A stretch of DNA of 8,714 nt, from NCBI GenBank assembly GCA_947625565.1, contig CANQOU010000045.1, positions 1 to 8,714 of the forward strand, read 5' to 3'. A program made the position numbers and the translations under genes. This DNA is from an uncultured Clostridia bacterium (GTDB lineage: Bacteria > Bacillota > Clostridia > TANB77 > CAG-508). Numbering within the stretch: position 1 is the stretch's first letter; every line of letters begins with the position of its first letter. The notes beneath the pieces are model-generated. The model saw only the letters and a list, made by a program, of their open reading frames with translations, was not told where the DNA came from and did not search any database. Shown piece after piece: positions 5,365-8,714 of this stretch.

Positions 5365-7371
5365 ATGGAACAAGAAGAAAATATCTTAGGAACAGAAAAA
5401 ATTGGAAAGCTAATCCGTAAATTTTCAATTCCATGTATAATATCTTTATTGGTCAATTCACTATATAACATTGTTGACCAAATATTCATAGGATGGGGAG
5501 TTGGATATTTAGGAAATGGTGCTACAAATGTTGTATTTCCAATAACAATGGTAGCACTATCATTTGCACTGATGTTTGGAGATGGAGCATCAGCTTATTT
5601 AAGCTTGAAACTTGGAGAAAAGAAAAAAGAAGAGGCTGCAAAAGGTGTAGTTAATGGAACTATATTATCTATTTTTATATCTGTAATTTTATGCATCATT
5701 ACACTTATATTTTTACCAAATATATTACTTGCTTTTGGATGTACAGATGCTTTAAAAGAATATGCTTTAAAATATGGATATATAATTGTTTTAGGATTAC
5801 CATTTATGATGATAGGTACAACTTTAAATTCTATCATTAGAGCAGATGGAACACCTAAATATGCAATGACATCTATGGTATTAGGTGCAATTTTAAATAT
5901 TATATTAGACCCGATTTTTATATTTATTTTTAAAATGGGAGTAGAAGGTGCAGCAATTGCAACAGTTATCAGTCAAATACTAACATTTATATTAAATATT
6001 TTATACTTGAAAAAATTCAAATCAATAAATATATCAAAAGACAACTTTAAATTTCAAGTTAATACTGCTAAAAGAGTATCAGCTTTAGGAATAAGCAGCT
6101 TTATTACACAAATGAGCTTTGTATTTGTAGTAGCTGCAGAAAACAATTTACTAGCTAGATATGGTGCAGAAACTAAATTTGGAGCAGAAATACCAATTAC
6201 AGTTTTAGGTATTGTTATGAAAATTAACCAAATACTAAATAGCATTATTGTTGGTATTGCAGTAGGAGCTCAACCTATAATAGGATATAATTATGGTGCC
6301 GAAAAATATGACAGAGTAAAAAGTGCATTAAAAAGAGTATTAGGAATTAGTGTTATAATAAGTACAATAGCATTCATATTATTCCAAACAATACCAGATA
6401 AATTGATTTCAATTTTTGGTAGTGGTGATGAAAATTATATGGAATTTGCATGTATGTCATTTAAAATATATTTAATGTTATGTATTTGTAATGGAATACA
6501 AATACCATCAGGAATTTTCTTTCAAGCTATTGGAAAAAGCTTGAAAAGTGCAATTTTATCATTATCAAGACAAATCTTATTTTTAATACCTGCTATGATT
6601 GTATTAAGTAGTATTTTTGGATTAGTAGGTGTACTTTGTGCAGGACCATTTGCAGATGGATTAGCATTTGTTATTTCTAGTACATTATTAATTTTAGAGA
6701 TAAAACATTTTGGAAAAGCTAAGATGTTAAGTACAGCACTTATTGATGATACAAGTACAGACGATAAGCTAAATAAGCAAATTGTAATTACTATTTCAAG
6801 AGAATATGGATCTGGCGGAAGATATGTAGGCAGACTAATTGCAGATAAATTAGGTATAAGATTTTATGATAAAGAATTTATTACTAAATTAGCATTAGAA
6901 ACAGGATTATCAGAAGAATACATAGAAAATACAGAACAAAAAAGGGAAAGACTAGAAGGACTTAATAGTGGATATTCTGTAGGAATGAATACGGCTGATG
7001 AATTATTCATTAAAGAATCAGAACTGATAAAAAAGTTAGCAAATGAAGGTTCATGTGTTATTATAGGAAGATGTTCAGACTTCATTTTAAAAGACATAAA
7101 TAATGTTGTAAAAGTATTTATTTATAGTGATATGAATAATAAGGTAAAAAGAGCAGTAGATATTTATGGTATTCAAGAAAATAGAGCAGAAAAAGAAATT
7201 AAGAGAATAGATAAATTAAGAGCAAATCATTATAAATATTATACAGAAAGGGAATGGAAGGATTATAACAATTACGATATATGCCTAAATAGTGATGTTC
7301 TAGGTGTAGAAAAAACTGCAGAATTAGTTTGTGACATGGTAAAAGAAAAAGAAATGATGTTGAATAATTAA
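5365..7371 (+). CDS. MATE-family multidrug/cation exporter fused to a cytidylate-kinase-like domain
   Basis: Residues 1 to about 452 form a complete MATE transporter: the N-terminal signature (LGTEKIGKLIRKFSIP, then NSLYNIVDQIFIG) and about 12 hydrophobic helices in two halves, with QPIIGYNYGA in the second half. MATE proteins export drugs or metabolites using Na+ or H+ gradients. After a polar linker (about 453-470), residues 471-668 match the cytidylate-kinase-like family (Cytidylate_kin2): a P-loop-like SREYGSGG (478-485), FYDKEFI, GRCSD (568-572), a lid-like region with RIDKLRANHYKYYT (614-627), and YDICLNS (637-643). The kinase-like domain would lie in the cytoplasm. The reading frame is continuous, with no internal ribosome binding site at the junction, so one polypeptide is expected. 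ATG 5365 follows GAGAGGAATG. The substrate and the kinase activity are unknown; the domain may sense nucleotides rather than phosphorylate CMP. Confidence 0.93.
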   Translation: MEQEENILGTEKIGKLIRKFSIPCIISLLVNSLYNIVDQIFIGWGVGYLGNGATNVVFPITMVALSFALMFGDGASAYLSLKLGEKKKEEAAKGVVNGTILSIFISVILCIITLIFLPNILLAFGCTDALKEYALKYGYIIVLGLPFMMIGTTLNSIIRADGTPKYAMTSMVLGAILNIILDPIFIFIFKMGVEGAAIATVISQILTFILNILYLKKFKSINISKDNFKFQVNTAKRVSALGISSFITQMSFVFVVAAENNLLARYGAETKFGAEIPITVLGIVMKINQILNSIIVGIAVGAQPIIGYNYGAEKYDRVKSALKRVLGISVIISTIAFILFQTIPDKLISIFGSGDENYMEFACMSFKIYLMLCICNGIQIPSGIFFQAIGKSLKSAILSLSRQILFLIPAMIVLSSIFGLVGVLCAGPFADGLAFVISSTLLILEIKHFGKAKMLSTALIDDTSTDDKLNKQIVITISREYGSGGRYVGRLIADKLGIRFYDKEFITKLALETGLSEEYIENTEQKRERLEGLNSGYSVGMNTADELFIKESELIKKLANEGSCVIIGRCSDFILKDINNVVKVFIYSDMNNKVKRAVDIYGIQENRAEKEIKRIDKLRANHYKYYTEREWKDYNNYDICLNSDVLGVEKTAELVCDMVKEKEMMLNN

Positions 7372-7378
7372 TAAAAAG

Positions 7379-7403
7379 ATACTCTATTTTAGAGTATTTT
7401 TTT
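7379..7403 (+). terminator. Intrinsic terminator after the MATE/kinase fusion gene
   Basis: ATACTCTA (7379-7386) and TAGAGTAT (7390-7397) form a perfect hairpin with a 3-base loop (or 7 bp with 5 bases), ending in seven T (7397-7403). It lies 7 bases after the stop codon and separates the fusion gene from ddl. Confidence 0.88.
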
Positions 7404-7448
7404 GAAGTTAATCAATTTAAAAATAAAATGGTTTTAAAATAATATTTA

Positions 7449-7457
7449 TGATATAAT
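7449..7457 (+). promoter_or_regulatory. Extended -10 promoter of ddl
   Basis: TGATATAAT (7449-7457) is a TGn-extended perfect -10 box. The bases 17 upstream (TGGTTT, 7429-7434) are a poor -35, which an extended -10 can offset. The start would be near 7464, just ahead of the GAGGAGG site, so the leader is very short. Confidence 0.6.
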
Positions 7458-7473
7458 TGAATAAAATGGATAA

Positions 7474-7480
7474 GAGGAGG
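7474..7480 (+). promoter_or_regulatory. Ribosome binding site supporting the TTG start of ddl
   Basis: GAGGAGG is a near-perfect Shine-Dalgarno sequence 8 bases before TTG 7489. No ATG lies in frame before the conserved IIFGGMSTEHDVS segment, so the TTG is the start codon. Confidence 0.88.
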
Positions 7481-7488
7481 AGATAATC

Positions 7489-8535
7489 TTGGAAAAAATT
7501 AAATTAGGTATTATTTTTGGTGGTATGTCTACAGAACATGATGTATCTATTGTTTCAGGAACTTCTGTTATTTCAAATTTGAATAAAGATAAATATGAAG
7601 TTTTTCCAATATATATTAGCAAAGATGGGGAATGGTATACATATAAAGCTACAAATATCTCTTATAAAGTAGGAGACAAAATTTCTAATATTACTGAAAT
7701 TGATAATCCCATTTCATATTTAAAAAATTTAGATGTAGTATTTCCTATTTTACATGGGTTATATGGAGAAGATGGGTCAATTCAAGGACTACTAGAATTA
7801 CTAAAAATTCCATATGTTGGATGCCATATATTGTCTTCTAGTATTTCTATGGATAAAGCATATACAAAAATTATTTTTGAAAAGGCAGGTATAAAGCAAG
7901 CAAATTATTTATACTTAAAGCTTTTAGAAAATAAATATGCTTTAGTTCATAAAGACTTCTCAGAAGAACTTATTACATTAGATAAAGCTTGTGAGATTGC
8001 AGAAATTTTAAAATATCCAATTTTTGTTAAACCATCAAATTCTGGATCTTCTGTAGGAATTCGTAAAGCTACAACAAGAGAAGAAATGAAAGAGGCTATA
8101 AAATATGCAGGTCAATTTGACTCAAAAATATTACTAGAAGAGCAAATAATTGGAAGAGAAATTGAGTGTGCAGTATTAGGAAATGAGGATGTAAAAGCAT
8201 CTTGCTTAGGAGAAATTTTACCAAGTGATTCATTTTATAGCTTTGATGCTAAATATAACAATGCAGAATCTAAAACAATTATCTCAGCTAAAATGAAAGA
8301 GAATCTAGAAAAGCAAGTTAAGGAGCTTGCTGTAAAAGCTTTTAAAGCAGTTGATGGCAAGGGCTTTGCTAGAGTTGATTTCTTTGTAAACGAAGAAACA
8401 GAAGAAATATATATCAATGAAATAAATACTATACCTGGATTTACTGAAATTAGTATGTATCCAAAACTATGGGCACATTCTGGCATTTCATATTCGGAAC
8501 TATTAGATAAATTGATTTCTTTAGCTATGAAATAA
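7489..8535 (+). CDS. ddl: D-alanine--D-alanine ligase (EC 6.3.2.4)
   Basis: This ATP-grasp enzyme joins two D-alanines for the peptidoglycan stem peptide in the cytoplasm. The 348-residue protein begins with IIFGGMSTEHDVS (8-20), where E16 corresponds to the substrate-orienting Glu15 of E. coli DdlB. HGLYGEDGSIQG follows, then the ATP-binding FVKPSNSGSSVG (179-190), the omega loop with FDAKY (252-256), and the metal ligands D297, E311 and N313. K255-Y256 align with Lys215-Tyr216 of DdlB. Ligases that make D-Ala-D-Lac carry His or Phe at that Tyr, so a normal D-Ala-D-Ala product is inferred; I cannot exclude D-Ala-D-Ser. The segment about residues 145-170, between the central domain and the ATP-binding part, looks longer than in E. 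coli. It starts at TTG with a strong ribosome binding site, and no murF or van genes are next to it in the window. Confidence 0.94.
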   Translation: MEKIKLGIIFGGMSTEHDVSIVSGTSVISNLNKDKYEVFPIYISKDGEWYTYKATNISYKVGDKISNITEIDNPISYLKNLDVVFPILHGLYGEDGSIQGLLELLKIPYVGCHILSSSISMDKAYTKIIFEKAGIKQANYLYLKLLENKYALVHKDFSEELITLDKACEIAEILKYPIFVKPSNSGSSVGIRKATTREEMKEAIKYAGQFDSKILLEEQIIGREIECAVLGNEDVKASCLGEILPSDSFYSFDAKYNNAESKTIISAKMKENLEKQVKELAVKAFKAVDGKGFARVDFFVNEETEEIYINEINTIPGFTEISMYPKLWAHSGISYSELLDKLISLAMK

Positions 8536-8562
8536 AAAATTCTTAAAATTTAGCAAAAATTA

Positions 8563-8591
8563 TTGACAAACTGTGCGAGAACGATTATAAT
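8563..8591 (+). promoter_or_regulatory. Full-consensus promoter of the tRNA-Leu gene
   Basis: TTGACA (8563-8568) and TATAAT (8586-8591) are both perfect and are spaced 17 bases apart. The start would be near 8598, at a short hairpin TGTTGT/ACAACA (8598-8603/8607-8612), with a 5' leader of about 44 bases before the tRNA. Such a perfect promoter fits a stable RNA operon that may continue beyond the window. Confidence 0.9.
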
Positions 8592-8641
8592 AATAATTGT
8601 TGTAAAACAACATATCAATTCCATTTATATATTAAATATTT

Positions 8642-8714
8642 GCAGATGTGGCGGAATTGGTAGACGCACAGGACTTAAAATCCTGCGGTTGAATAAACCG
8701 TGCCGGTTCGATTC
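8642..8714 (+). tRNA. tRNA-Leu (anticodon UAA), 3' end outside the window
   Basis: It begins with acceptor strand GCAGATG (8642-8648), then the D-arm GGCGGAATTGGTAGACGC. The anticodon stem is CAGGA/TCCTG around the loop CTTAAAA, with anticodon TAA at 8676-8678. A long variable arm CGGTT...AACCG marks it as a class II (Leu/Ser) tRNA. The T-arm sequence GCCGGTTCGATTC starts just before the window ends; the acceptor 3' strand is missing. Confidence 0.95.

Noticed and set aside
6720..6790. Two separate genes (MATE and kinase) joined by a sequencing error
   Set aside because: The frame is continuous through a polar linker, and I see no stop codon, ribosome binding site or start codon at the junction.
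7489..8535. A Van-type D-Ala-D-Lac ligase, hinting at glycopeptide resistance
   Set aside because: The omega loop keeps the AKY tyrosine (Y256) of D-Ala-D-Ala ligases, and no vanH, vanX, vanT or regulator genes are nearby.

Overview
The window is a strongly AT-rich stretch of chromosome from a low-GC Gram-positive bacterium. It is most likely a member of the Clostridia (Bacillota), possibly a gut lineage. The evidence is the A-rich codon use, strong AGGAGG-type ribosome binding sites, near-consensus sigma-A promoters, a T-box leader on a tRNA synthetase gene, a CarD-family gene, and a small secreted protein with a sortase-like tail. The species cannot be named from the sequence alone. The gene set is mostly housekeeping. 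I see no phage, transposon, CRISPR array or resistance island.

Layout from left to right: the 5' part of a tRNA-Thr(GGU) gene on the minus strand (cut by the window edge); divergent promoters for this tRNA and for thrS; a threonine T-box riboswitch (about 139-394); thrS (threonyl-tRNA synthetase) and, 19 bases later, ychF (P-loop ATPase), apparently one operon; a 125-residue exported protein with an N/T-rich stalk and an LPHSG-like C-terminal anchor, followed by a clear terminator; dut (dUTPase); a carD-like RNA polymerase-binding regulator whose promoter lies inside a perfect palindrome; a 668-residue fusion of a MATE membrane transporter to a cytidylate-kinase-like domain, with its own terminator; ddl (D-alanine--D-alanine ligase) starting at TTG; and, behind a full-consensus promoter, the 5' part of a tRNA-Leu(UAA) gene cut by the right edge. 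All protein genes are on the plus strand, but terminators and promoters divide them into about five small transcription units.

The left end forms a logical regulatory unit. The T-box in front of thrS should sense uncharged tRNA-Thr, and a tRNA-Thr gene is transcribed away from it less than 100 bases from the thrS promoter. The antiterminator and terminator can be drawn base by base. An extra perfect 10-bp hairpin encloses the terminator U-run, which is unusual.

The most interesting protein is the MATE/kinase fusion. The transporter keeps the family's features, and the C-terminal half keeps recognisable nucleotide-kinase-like motifs, which suggests nucleotide-linked control of transport or a shared substrate. 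The small LPHSG protein and the palindromic carD control region are the next most unusual items. Nothing here proves a wholly new system.
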